Below the pieces are notes generated by a model. It did no database searches, was not told the DNA's origin, and worked only from the letters and a program-made list of their open reading frames with translations. From Rothia halotolerans (GTDB taxonomy: Bacteria; Actinomycetota; Actinomycetes; Actinomycetales; Micrococcaceae), in contig NZ_NOIU01000001.1 in assembly GCF_004136635.1 (NCBI RefSeq), positions 496,001 through 560,000 on the forward strand: a DNA stretch of 64,000 bases. The letters are read 5' to 3'. This document shows, in pieces, positions 8,121 to 17,050 of the stretch; position 1 is the stretch's first letter, and every line of letters starts with the position of its first letter. A program made the position numbers and the translations under genes.

Positions 8121-9071
8121 ATGCACCTGTCCCGACGAACCCTGCTGGGCTCCGGCGCAGCGGCGATGCTCGCCGCGGCGATCACCGGATGCTCGTCCCG
8201 GAGCGAGGACTCCGGCGGCAACGCGACGATGATCGTCCCCTTCGCCCCGGGCGGGGGCTCGGACCAGTCCGGCCGCGCCCTCGCCGACGGCCTCGAGCAG
8301 GCCCTGGGCAACTCGATCTCGGTCGAGAACGTCCAGGGCGGCTCGGGTGCCATCGGCTACTCGACCTTCCTGGGCATGCACGGCGACTCCAGCCAGCTGC
8401 TGGCCACGGAGACCGCCATGATGGTCCTCCCGCTGACCCAGGACGTGCGCTTCAGCTATCGCGACTTCACCCCGATCTTCAAGGCCGGGGACGACTACAC
8501 CCTCGTGGTGACCCGCCCCGACGCGCCCTACGCCGACGCCGCCGAGCTGGTCCGGGCGGCCCGCGAGCGCAGCGTCCTGGTGGGCGTCTCCGGTGCGACG
8601 AGCCTCGACGAGATCGTCTTCTCCCTCATCGAGAAGGACCAGGACATGCGCTTCGACCGGGTGCCCTACGAATCCGGCGGCGAGGTCCTCGCCGCCCTGC
8701 TGGGCGGGCACGTCGAGGCGGCCTCCCTCAACCCCAGCGAGGTGATCGGTCAGCTGGCCAGCGGCGATCTCCGCGCACTGTGCGCGCTGACCCCCGAGCG
8801 CTTCGAGGCCGAGGCTCTGCGGGACATCCCGACGGGCAGGGAGCAGGGGATCGACGTCGCCTTCGCCCAGTTCCGCGGCGTGATCGCGCCGGGAGGCATC
8901 ACCGATCAGCAGCGGGAGCGCTGGATCGAGGCCGCGCGCGAATACGCCCGCACCGATGCCTATCGGTCCTATCTGGAGGAGAACTACATGGTCGAGGAGC
9001 CGCTGTTCGGCGAGGACTTCGGCCCGTACCTCGACCGATACCACGACGACCTCGCGGAGGCCCTCTCATGA
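8121..9071 (+). CDS. tctC: TctC-family solute-binding lipoprotein of a tripartite tricarboxylate transporter
   Basis: 316 residues. The N-terminus has SRRTLLG, a hydrophobic stretch and AITGC, a lipobox, so it is a lipoprotein, possibly Tat-exported. The mature part matches the Bug/TctC fold: IVPFAPGGGSDQSGRALA (the family's carboxylate-binding loop), ENVQGGSGAIG, and later a YESGGEVLAALLGGHVEA block. It captures a carboxylate outside the membrane and delivers it to TctAB. The start follows AAGGAGG. Its last four bases overlap the tctB start (ATGA). A 122-bp GC-rich spacer with inverted repeats separates it from pdxA2. The ligand is inferred to be a short acid sugar from context. Confidence 0.9.
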   Translation: MHLSRRTLLGSGAAAMLAAAITGCSSRSEDSGGNATMIVPFAPGGGSDQSGRALADGLEQALGNSISVENVQGGSGAIGYSTFLGMHGDSSQLLATETAMMVLPLTQDVRFSYRDFTPIFKAGDDYTLVVTRPDAPYADAAELVRAARERSVLVGVSGATSLDEIVFSLIEKDQDMRFDRVPYESGGEVLAALLGGHVEAASLNPSEVIGQLASGDLRALCALTPERFEAEALRDIPTGREQGIDVAFAQFRGVIAPGGITDQQRERWIEAAREYARTDAYRSYLEENYMVEEPLFGEDFGPYLDRYHDDLAEALS

Positions 9072-9586
9072 GCACGCACACCGACACCAGCACGCGCACC
9101 AGCGCGAAGGGGCGCACCAGGAGGTCCTCCGACCTGGTCTTCGCCGTCCTGATCCTGCTGCTCGGCGTCGTCGCCCTGGTGGGCGGCCTCGTCTACGGCC
9201 TGGAGCAGGAGGAGCGGGTCGGCCCGGGCGCGATGCCCGCGGCCGCGGGCGTCCTGATCGTGATCCCGGCCCTGCTCCAGGTCCGCAGGGAGCTACGGAC
9301 GCTGCGCTCCGGCGAGCGGGAGCACGACGACGTCGACCCCGACGCTCCGCAGACCCGGCGCGTCGTCGTCCTCTTCCTCCTGATCGCCCTCTCGGTGGCG
9401 CTGACCTACGTCATCGGGATGCTGATCTCGGTGTCCCTCCTGGTCGGGGCGCTGTTCATTCTCGACAACCCCCGCAAGCCCTGGGTCGGCGCCGTCGCGG
9501 CGGTCGTCGCGGCCCTCTTCGGCTGGGGCGTCTTCGAAGTCCTCCTGGAGGTTCCCCTGCCGCGGGGCTTCCTCAACCTGCTCTGA
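9068..9586 (+). CDS. tctB: TctB-like small membrane subunit of tripartite tricarboxylate transporter
   Basis: 172 residues with four predicted membrane helices (about 22-45, 55-72, 97-130, 137-160) and a charged cytoplasmic loop between helices two and three. This is the layout of the poorly conserved TctB subunit. GPGAMPAAAG after the first helix matches the G-P-x-x-x-P motif seen in TctB proteins. The start overlaps tctC (ATGA) and tctA follows after 12 bp, so the three form one operon. Identity rests largely on position and topology, which together are convincing. Confidence 0.85.
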   Translation: MSTHTDTSTRTSAKGRTRRSSDLVFAVLILLLGVVALVGGLVYGLEQEERVGPGAMPAAAGVLIVIPALLQVRRELRTLRSGEREHDDVDPDAPQTRRVVVLFLLIALSVALTYVIGMLISVSLLVGALFILDNPRKPWVGAVAAVVAALFGWGVFEVLLEVPLPRGFLNLL

Positions 9587-9598
9587 GGTGACAGAACC

Positions 9599-11155
9599 AT
9601 GATCGAGAACCTCGCGGTCGGATTCTCCGCATCGCTCTCCCCCGAGAACCTGCTCTGGTGCCTGATCGGCGTCGTCGTCGGCACCGTGATCGGCATGCTG
9701 CCGGGCCTGGGCGCTACGACCGGCATCGCGATCCTGATCCCCCTGACCCTCGGCATGGATCCGCTGACGGCGCTGATCATGCTCGCGGGCATCTACTACG
9801 GCTGTCAGTACGGCTCCACCATCTCCGCGGTGCTCATCGCGACGCCAGGGGACGCGAACGCCGTCTCGACCGTGATCGACGGGTACGCGATGGCGCGCAA
9901 CGGCAGGGCCGGGGCCGCGCTGGCGATCTCGGCGATCGGCTCGTTCGTCGCCGCGATCGTCTCGGTGGTGCTGCTGGCCACCCTCGCCGGCCCCATCGCC
10001 GACCTCGCGATCGGATTCGGGCCCGCCGAGAACTTCGCGATCATGGTCTTCGCGATGGCCACCATCGTCGCCTTCTCCGGGGCGGACATCCGCAAGGGGC
10101 TGATGATGGCGGGACTCGGCATCGCCCTGTCGACCGTCGGCGTCGCCATGGGCTTCACCACCGCGCGGTTCACCGGGGGGTCGGTGAACCTGCTGGGCGG
10201 ACTGGACTTCGTCGTCGTCATGATCGGCATCTTCGCGATCGGCGAGGTGCTCTCGCAGATCTCCGCCGGGGGCGCCGAGCCCATCCGCGCCCGGTTCCGG
10301 GACATGCTGATCACCCGCAAGGAGCTCAGGCAGGCTTCGCCCGCGATCGCGCGAGGCACCGGCATCGGCTTCGTCTTCGGCTCGCTGCCGGGCGCCGGCT
10401 CGACCCTGGCGTCCTTCCTCGCCTACGGCGTCGAGAAGTCGGTCTCCAAGACTCCGGAGCGCTTCGGCAAGGGCGCGATCCAGGGCGTGGCCGCCCCGGA
10501 GTCGGCCAACAACTCGGCGGCCAACGCCAACTTCATCCCGACGCTGAGCCTGGGCATCCCGGGCGGCTCCACGACGGCGGTGCTGCTGGGCGCGTTCATC
10601 ATGTACGGGGTCCAGCCCGGCCCGCTGCTCTTCACCGAGCAGCCGACGCTGGTGTGGGGCCTGATCACCTCGTTCTTCATCGGCAACGTGATCCTGCTGG
10701 TGCTGAACCTGCCGCTGGCCCCGGCCTTCGCGCAGATCCTGCGGCTGCCCTACAACCACCTCTACCCGTTCATCATCTTCTTCAGCCTTATCGGGGCGTT
10801 CGCCGTCGCGGGCAACACCTTCGGGCTGATCGTGGTGCTGGTGGCGAGCGCCCTGGGGTTCTGCCTCAAGAAGTTCGGGTACCCCAGCGCCCCGCTCATC
10901 CTTGGCCTGGTGCTGGGGCCGATGACGGAGAAGGCCCTCGTCCAGACCTCGGCGTTCGGCCGCGGGGATCTCTCGATCCTGCTGCAGTCGCCGGTGGCGA
11001 TGACCATCCTGATCCTGGCCGTGGTGCTCGCGGCCGCGCCGATCCTGAGCCGCAGCCTGCGGGAGAGGGCGCGGCGGAAGAGGGACCTCGAGACCGCCGC
11101 GGAGGCTTCGGCCGCCGAGCGGGAGCCGGATCACGACTCCCAGCCGAGCCGGTAG
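9599..11155 (+). CDS. tctA: TctA-family large permease subunit of tripartite tricarboxylate transporter
   Basis: 518 residues, the usual TctA length, with about twelve membrane segments. Diagnostic blocks include GMLPGLGATTGIAILIPLT, the GIYYGCQYGSTISAVLIATPG stretch, GSLPGAGSTLASFLAYG and the signature LGIPGGSTTAVLLGAF; the two similar Gly/Pro-rich halves reflect the internal duplication of the family. It forms the transport channel with TctB and uses TctC for capture, probably driven by a sodium or proton gradient. It ends the pdxA2-tctCBA unit and is followed 20 bp later by a strong terminator. Confidence 0.93.
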   Translation: MIENLAVGFSASLSPENLLWCLIGVVVGTVIGMLPGLGATTGIAILIPLTLGMDPLTALIMLAGIYYGCQYGSTISAVLIATPGDANAVSTVIDGYAMARNGRAGAALAISAIGSFVAAIVSVVLLATLAGPIADLAIGFGPAENFAIMVFAMATIVAFSGADIRKGLMMAGLGIALSTVGVAMGFTTARFTGGSVNLLGGLDFVVVMIGIFAIGEVLSQISAGGAEPIRARFRDMLITRKELRQASPAIARGTGIGFVFGSLPGAGSTLASFLAYGVEKSVSKTPERFGKGAIQGVAAPESANNSAANANFIPTLSLGIPGGSTTAVLLGAFIMYGVQPGPLLFTEQPTLVWGLITSFFIGNVILLVLNLPLAPAFAQILRLPYNHLYPFIIFFSLIGAFAVAGNTFGLIVVLVASALGFCLKKFGYPSAPLILGLVLGPMTEKALVQTSAFGRGDLSILLQSPVAMTILILAVVLAAAPILSRSLRERARRKRDLETAAEASAAEREPDHDSQPSR

Positions 11156-11174
11156 GCCCGGCGGCAGATCCGAA

Positions 11175-11213
11175 CGGCGGTGCGGCCCGGGGAATCCCCG
11201 GGCCGCACCACCG
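11175..11213. terminator. Strong hairpin terminator between tctA and rpmJ
   Basis: A 14-bp perfect stem (GGTGCGGCCCGGGG and its complement, 11179-11209) with an AAT loop, extended by three more pairs past one mismatch. It lies between convergent genes and can serve both strands. Confidence 0.8.
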
Positions 11214-11222
11214 TCTTCGCGC

Positions 11223-11345
11223 CTACTTCTGGCGCCCCTTCATCCGGGGGTTCTTCTTGTTGATCACGAAGACCTTGCCGCGCCTCCTGACGATCTGGGC
11301 TCCCGGCTGGTTCTTCAGCGAACGGATCGATGCTCGCACCTTCAC
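11223..11345 (-). CDS. rpmJ: Ribosomal protein L36, zinc-free (C-minus) paralogue
   Basis: A 40-residue protein with GTG start and GGAGG eight bases upstream. The sequence begins [17 protein letters not shown] and ends [11 protein letters not shown], clear L36. None of the cysteines or the histidine that hold zinc in the C-plus form are present, so this is the zinc-independent paralogue. In actinobacteria such paralogues replace the zinc form during zinc starvation and are usually repressed by Zur. It is divergent from a COG0523-like gene with a Zur-like motif between them. A second, zinc-binding rpmJ should exist elsewhere in the genome. Confidence 0.93.
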   Translation of the reverse strand: MKVRASIRSLKNQPGAQIVRRRGKVFVINKKNPRMKGRQK

Positions 11346-11365
11346 GACTGCCTCCTAGTTGCAGA

Positions 11366-11380
11366 TGAGAATCATATGCT
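11366..11380. promoter_or_regulatory. Zur-box-like sequence in divergent promoter
   Basis: TGAGAATCAT followed by ATGCT. The left half matches the actinobacterial Zur consensus (TGAnAATnATTnTCA) well, the right half poorly. It is 20 bp from the zinc-free L36 start and 55 bp from the COG0523-like start, in the only AT-rich stretch around. Function is inferred from the gene pair. Confidence 0.5.
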
Positions 11381-11434
11381 TTTAAAGGTACAGTACAGAC
11401 GGACCCCGTGCAGGACGCCCGAAGGAGGAAGCCC

Positions 11435-12508
11435 GTGGATCCCGTCGATGTGGTGGCCGTGGTGGGCGCCTGCGCGCCCGAGCGGCGTCGTTATGCGGCC
11501 GAGCTGGCCCGGGCCTCGGGGAGGGAGATCTTCCCCGCGGCGAGGCTGGGCATGGCCGCGGATCCCGTGGAGGAGGGGGCGGCGCTGGCCCCGTGGGCCG
11601 GGGTGAAGGGCGCGGTGGTGGAGTATCCGCTGCGCGCCCCGGTGGACGAGGTCATCGGGGCGCTGCTCGAGCCGGGGGTCCACACTCGCCTGGGCGGCGT
11701 CGTATGCCTGGTCGATGCCGCCCACCTCCTGGCCGACCTCGCCGACGAGTCGACGATCCGCCACGTCAGCACCGGTCACGGCCGCAGGTTCTGGGACGCG
11801 ACGCCGCGCGCCCTGCTGGTGGCGGCCCAGATCGAGTTCGCCTCGACCGTGGTGATCGCGGACTGGGACCGGCTGGCGACGCCGGACCTCTCGACCGTCA
11901 TGGCGCTGGTCAGCCACCTCAACCCGCGGGCCCGGCTGCGCCTGGAGCGCCCGGGGCTCGAGCCGGCCGAGGGCAGTGAGGGCTACGAGGTCCGGCGGAC
12001 CGGAGCCGGCTGGCTGGCACTGCTCAACGGAGACCACTCCCCCGCCATGAGGGACCCGAGGGTCTCGGCCCTGCGCTACGAGCAGGTGCGTCCCTTCCAC
12101 CCCGGCAGGCTCGCCTCCCTGCTCGACGAGCGCGTGGAGCCCGGCGAGTTCGGGACCGTGATCCGCTCGTGCGGCTTCTGCCGTCTCGCGACGCGGCCGG
12201 GGATCACCGCGCAGTGGACGCACGCGGGGCCCGCCATCTCCCTGGAGCCGCTGGCCCGCGACGTCGTGCCCGGCGCGGAGGGGTTCGGGGCGAGGGAGGA
12301 TCCCGACGCGGAGGAGCCGAGCACGGAGCTGCTCGCGGTGGGGCAGGACCTCGGGATCATCGGCCTGGACCTCGACGCCGGGGCCCTGAGCGCCGCCCTC
12401 GACGAGGCAGCGCTCACCGACGAGGAGCTGCTCGCCGGCGTCGAGTCCTGGGCGGAGCTCCCCGACCCCTTCCCGGCCTGGCGGGGCGTGGGCGACCGGA
12501 CCGACTGA
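11435..12508 (+). CDS. COG0523/CobW-like protein with degenerate nucleotide-binding domain
   Basis: 357 residues. The C-terminal third matches the CobW_C domain: RYEQVRPFHPGRLASLLDE, GTVIRSCGFCRLATRPG, an AGPAISLEP strand, and a GLDLDAGALSAALDEAALT tail. The N-terminal half keeps GTPase-like strands (VVAVVGACAPER, LGGVVCLVDAAH) but the Walker A loop GxxGxGKTT is missing, and I see no CxCC metal site. COG0523 proteins are zinc or cobalt chaperones or insertases; this one is probably not a working GTPase of the normal type. I chose GTG 11435 because AAGGAGGAA precedes it; an upstream GTG at 11408 has no ribosome site. Divergence from zinc-free rpmJ points to a zinc-starvation role. Confidence 0.78.
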   Translation: MDPVDVVAVVGACAPERRRYAAELARASGREIFPAARLGMAADPVEEGAALAPWAGVKGAVVEYPLRAPVDEVIGALLEPGVHTRLGGVVCLVDAAHLLADLADESTIRHVSTGHGRRFWDATPRALLVAAQIEFASTVVIADWDRLATPDLSTVMALVSHLNPRARLRLERPGLEPAEGSEGYEVRRTGAGWLALLNGDHSPAMRDPRVSALRYEQVRPFHPGRLASLLDERVEPGEFGTVIRSCGFCRLATRPGITAQWTHAGPAISLEPLARDVVPGAEGFGAREDPDAEEPSTELLAVGQDLGIIGLDLDAGALSAALDEAALTDEELLAGVESWAELPDPFPAWRGVGDRTD

Positions 12509-12514
12509 GCGCCT

Positions 12515-12562
12515 CGGGCCCGGGACGCCCCGGGCCCGGGACGCTCCGGACCTGGGACGCCC
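12515..12562. repeat. Three tandem 16-bp GC-rich repeats
   Basis: CGGGCCCGGGACGCCC is followed by two near-copies (one and a few changes) directly after the COG0523-like gene. The first two copies contain the palindrome CGGGCCCGGG. It may act as a terminator or simply be slippage. Confidence 0.6.
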
Positions 12563-12678
12563 CGCGCACGAAGCCGGCATGCACCCCACCCGCAACCTCC
12601 GAGGCGAGCCCTCCCCGTCCAGCGCATTGCCAGCCTCCTGTCCGCATGCCCCGAGCCCGCGATGAGACGCTGGAGAGG

Positions 12679-13580
12679 ATGACCCCTCCGCCCCGCCTCT
12701 CCCGCCCGCCTCGGACCGCCCGCTCGCTCCGGGCCGCACGCCCCACCGCGCGCCGCACGACGCTGAGCGCAGCCCTCTGCGGCGGCGCCCTCCTCCTCGC
12801 CTCCTGCGGCGGGCTGCAGGGCGGGGCGGAGCGCGAGCCCCGCGAGGGCTATCCCTCCGCGCCGACGCAGGCCGAGCCGGCGGCCCGGGCGGGAGTCGAG
12901 CGGCCCAGCGACCCGACCGCACCCATGACGGGCCTGGCCTCCTCGGCTCCGGAAGGCGAGGACGACGCCGGGAACGGCGACGGGCCATCGCCCCTCTCCC
13001 GGACCGAGACGCCCATCGCGGAGCTCCCCGACCCCGGCTGGGCCGCGGAGACGGCCGAGGCCACCGGCATCCCTCTGCGGGCGGTGCGCGCCTACGCCGG
13101 CGCGGCCCTGGCCACCGCCGAGACCCACCCGCAGTGCGGGGTGGGATGGAACGCCCTGGCGGGGATCGGGTGGATCGAGTCCCAGCACGGGACGCTGAGC
13201 GGCGGCGAGGCGGGGGAGGACGGCGTCGTCGTCCCGAGGATCACCGGCGTCCCCCTGGACGGGGGCGAGGGCGTCATGGCGGTCCCGGACACCGACGGCG
13301 GCGAGCTCGACGGCGACGCCGTGTGGGACCGCGCCGTCGGCCCGATGCAGTTCCTCCCCGAGACCTGGGCCGCCGCGGGCCTCGACGGTGACCGGGACGG
13401 CCGCGCCGACCCGCACCAGATCGACGACGCCGCCCTCACCGCGGCCGCCTATCTGTGCGAGCGCGGCGGCGCGGCCGCGGAGGACGACTCCTGGACCCGC
13501 ATGGTCTTCGGCTACAACCGCTCCGTGGACTACCTCTGGGACGTGGCCGAGGCTGCGGAGGAGTACGCGGGCGGCGGGGC

Positions 13581-13584
<4 letters not shown>
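12679..13584 (+). CDS. Lytic murein transglycosylase lipoprotein (SLT/MltB-like fold)
   Basis: 301 residues from the ATG at 12679; an in-frame ATG at 12646 is possible but has no ribosome site. A basic N-terminus, hydrophobic segment and LLLASC lipobox make it a lipoprotein. A disordered stretch is followed by a lysozyme-like domain: GWNALAGIGWIESQHG with the catalytic Glu in WIESQHG, then AVGPMQFLPETWAAAG, an EF-hand-like DGDRDGRADP, and ALTAAAYLC...NRSVDYLWDV. Such enzymes cut peptidoglycan between MurNAc and GlcNAc, often with resuscitation-promoting or growth roles in actinobacteria. It converges on the msmK-like gene, with the two stop codons sharing CTAG. Confidence 0.85.
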
Positions 13585-14714
<1,130 letters not shown>

Positions 14715-14789
14715 GGTCTCGGTCCTTTCGGGACAGGGGTCTGCGGTGCGGGACCGCCCTCGGCGTCGAGGTCGGTCCCGCGCCATGCT

Positions 14790-14810
14790 TTTATTTAGAC
14801 CAACAATAAA
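14790..14810. promoter_or_regulatory. ROK-like operator candidate upstream of msmK
   Basis: TTTATTT and CAATAAA flank a seven-base centre in an AT-rich block about 75 bp before the msmK start. The layout resembles NagC/ROK operators (TTATTT-n-AATAA). It could overlap the msmK promoter; no ROK gene is in the window. Confidence 0.4.
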
Positions 14811-14882
14811 GGGGAAACGGGGAAATGTGTAGCCTGCGTCACTGTGAGTCCCCACCCTCCGCGGGGGTCGGCAATGGCGAAT

Positions 14883-14903
14883 GTTCATAAATGTTTGTTT
14901 CAG
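14883..14903. promoter_or_regulatory. TGTTTGTTT-type operator candidate in msmK-deoR intergenic region
   Basis: The 408-bp gap 14715-15122 contains ATGTTCATAAATGTTTGTTT here and a related GTTCGTTTTTGT element at 15047-15058. Repeated T/G-rich elements of this kind are typical DeoR-family sites. The rest of the gap shows no gene. Confidence 0.35.
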
Positions 14904-15041
14904 CCGAACCTCCTGCCCCCTCCAGCAGCGAGTAGCGCTCTCCCCGAAGGAGCCTTCAGGACTTTTTCTCTTTGATAGATCGTTCCGTTCCAGCTCCCCG
15001 CAGGCGGGCGGACACCGCCCGGCAGTCGCCCGCGGGGACCA

Positions 15042-15066
15042 TATGTGTTCGTTTTTGTGCCATAAT
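15042..15066 (+). promoter_or_regulatory. Probable promoter/operator of the deoR-galT-galK operon
   Basis: CATAAT at 15061-15066 is a good -10 hexamer, 57 bp ahead of the DeoR start. The T/G-rich element GTTCGTTTTTGT just upstream resembles the one at 14893 and could be the operator for autoregulation. No strong -35 box is seen. Confidence 0.45.
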
Positions 15067-15122
15067 CGTCTCACGCGACCCCGGAGCGCGGATCCGGATC
15101 GTTCGGCAGAAGGGGACCAGAC

Positions 15123-15911
15123 ATGCTGGCGCAGCAACGACACGCACGGATCCTGCACGAAGTGCAGGCGCGGGGCACGGTCCACGTCCACGACCTGGCC
15201 GAGCTCCTCGACGTCTCGGCCATGACCGTGCGCCGGGACCTCGCCGAGCTGGACGAGCAGGGACTGCTCAACCGGGTGCACGGCGGAGCGGAGTCGACCG
15301 CCTCCACCCTGGAGCCCGCCTACGCGGAGAAGATGTCCCTGCACGCCGAGTCGAAGGCCGCGATCGCCGGCCGCGCGGCACAGCTGGTGCGGCCCGGGCA
15401 CTCGGTGGCCTTCTCCGCCGGGACCACCTGCACCCGCATCGCCCAGGAGATCACCGGCCCGCACCGCGTCGGGGACCTGACGGTGGTGACTAACTCGCTT
15501 CCGGTGGCCGACGAGTTCTTCCGCTCCCGGAACCGGAGCCGGCACGACGGCGGGGAGCCGCACGTGCTGCTGACCGGCGGCGAGCGGACCCCCTCGGACG
15601 CCCTGGTGGGGCCGCTGGCCGACGCCGCCCTGGCCGAGCTGCACGTGGACCTGCTGTTCATCGGCGCCCACGGAGCCGACGAGGCGGGGCTGACCACGCC
15701 GAACCTCAACGAGGCCCGCACCAACCGGGCGCTGGTGCGGTCCGCGCGCCAGGTCGTGGCCGTGTTCGACCACAGCAAGTGGGGCATCACCGGCCTCTCC
15801 GGCTTCGCCCGCTGGGGCGAGGTGGACACCGTCATCACCGACCCCGGCCTGCCGGAGGAGGCCGTCCGGATGCTGCGGGACTCGGTCCCGGACGTGGTCG
15901 TGGCCTCGTGA
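15123..15911 (+). CDS. DeoR-family transcriptional regulator
   Basis: 262 residues. The N-terminal DeoR helix-turn-helix is complete (LLDVSAMTVRRDLAELDEQGLLNRVHGGA, with the signature R-R-D-L). The C-terminal sugar-phosphate sensor shows FSAGTTCTRIAQE, VVTNSLPVADEF and LLTGGERTPSDALVGPLA, then LLFIGAHGADEAGLTTPN and VFDHSKWG, all standard for the ISOCOT-type effector domain. It starts the galT-galK operon (GTGA overlap with galT), so it most likely represses galactose use and responds to a galactose-derived phosphate. Start ATG with AAGGGGA upstream. Confidence 0.92.
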   Translation: MLAQQRHARILHEVQARGTVHVHDLAELLDVSAMTVRRDLAELDEQGLLNRVHGGAESTASTLEPAYAEKMSLHAESKAAIAGRAAQLVRPGHSVAFSAGTTCTRIAQEITGPHRVGDLTVVTNSLPVADEFFRSRNRSRHDGGEPHVLLTGGERTPSDALVGPLADAALAELHVDLLFIGAHGADEAGLTTPNLNEARTNRALVRSARQVVAVFDHSKWGITGLSGFARWGEVDTVITDPGLPEEAVRMLRDSVPDVVVAS

Positions 15912-17050
15912 ACGCCGGCACCGGCACCGCGGCCGAGGTCCGGGAGACCCGCGGCCGGCTCGCCGACGGGCGGGAGATCATCTTCTTCGACGACTCGGAG
16001 CCCTACGTCTCCGGGCGGAAGGTCCGACGCATCCGGGACCCCCGCCCGCTCGAGCCCCGTCAGCTGCCCCCGCACGAGGCCGCGAGCATCCGCGTCGACC
16101 CGCTCACCGGGGACCCGGTGGCGCTCGCCGCGCACCGCATGAACCGCACCTTCCTCCCGCCGGCCGACGAGGACCCGCTGGCCCCGGCCGGTCGGGGCAG
16201 CGTGCCGAGCGAGATCCCGGAGGAGGAGTACGACGTCGTCGTCTTCGAGAACCGCTTCCCCTCGCTGCAGGGCCCGCTGGAGATCCTGCGGGACGAGCCG
16301 CCCTTCGTGGAGACCACCCCGGCCGGGCGCTGCGAGGTGGTGAGCTTCACCTCCGACCGCCGGGGCTCCTTCGCCGAGCTCGGGCACCGGCGGGCGCGCA
16401 CCGTGATCGAGGCCTGGACCCACCGGACGCGGGAGCTCAACGCGCTCGACGGCGTCGTGCAGGTGGTGCCCTTCGAGAACCGCGGCGAGGAGATCGGCGT
16501 GACCCTGCACCATCCGCACGGGCAGATCTACGCCTATCCGTACCTGCCGCCGCACACCGCGGCCGTGCAGCGGCGGGCCGCCGCGTGGTCCCGGGAGCGG
16601 GAGGGCGCCGACCTGCTGGGCGACGTGCTGGCCGCCGAACTGGCCGAGGGCGTCCGCGTGGTCCTGGAGGCCGAGCACTGGGTCGCCTACGTCCCCTTCG
16701 CCGCCAAGTGGCCCGTGGAGCTCTCGGTGATGCCCTGCCGGGCCGCCGCCGACTTCACCGCGCTGACCGAGGCGGAGAAGGAGGAGCTGGCGGAGGTGTA
16801 CCTGGACCTGCTCGGCCGGCTGGACCGCTTCTTCGACGGCGTCGATCGGCTGCCCTACATCTCCGTGTGGCACCAGGTCCCGACCAGCGGCGGCGAGGAC
16901 ATCTCCCGGATGCGGCTGCAGGTCTTCTCGCTGCTGCGCTCGCCGGGGAAGCTGAAGTACCTGGCCGGCTCGGAGTCGGGGGTCGGCGCGTGGGTCAGCG
17001 ACACCACGCCCGAGCGGATCGCGGCGCGGCTGCGGGAGGTGGCCCCGTGA
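15908..17050 (+). CDS. galT: Galactose-1-phosphate uridylyltransferase
   Basis: 380 residues. The active-site triad HPH is seen at His202-Pro-His204 in HHPHGQIYAYP, after the conserved VPFENRGEEIGVTLHH; a second conserved region is WVAYVPFAAKWPVELSVMP, and the C-terminal half has YISVWHQVPTSGGED. GalT swaps UMP between UDP-glucose and galactose-1-phosphate in the Leloir pathway through a uridylyl-histidine intermediate. GTG start overlaps the deoR stop, and its own stop overlaps galK, so the three are co-translated. No galE is present here. Confidence 0.95.
   Translation: MNAGTGTAAEVRETRGRLADGREIIFFDDSEPYVSGRKVRRIRDPRPLEPRQLPPHEAASIRVDPLTGDPVALAAHRMNRTFLPPADEDPLAPAGRGSVPSEIPEEEYDVVVFENRFPSLQGPLEILRDEPPFVETTPAGRCEVVSFTSDRRGSFAELGHRRARTVIEAWTHRTRELNALDGVVQVVPFENRGEEIGVTLHHPHGQIYAYPYLPPHTAAVQRRAAAWSREREGADLLGDVLAAELAEGVRVVLEAEHWVAYVPFAAKWPVELSVMPCRAAADFTALTEAEKEELAEVYLDLLGRLDRFFDGVDRLPYISVWHQVPTSGGEDISRMRLQVFSLLRSPGKLKYLAGSESGVGAWVSDTTPERIAARLREVAP

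Noticed and set aside
9293-11134. 613-residue open frame antisense to tctB/tctA
   Set aside because: Arg/Gly/His/Gln-rich with no recognisable motif; opposite a certain TctA gene.
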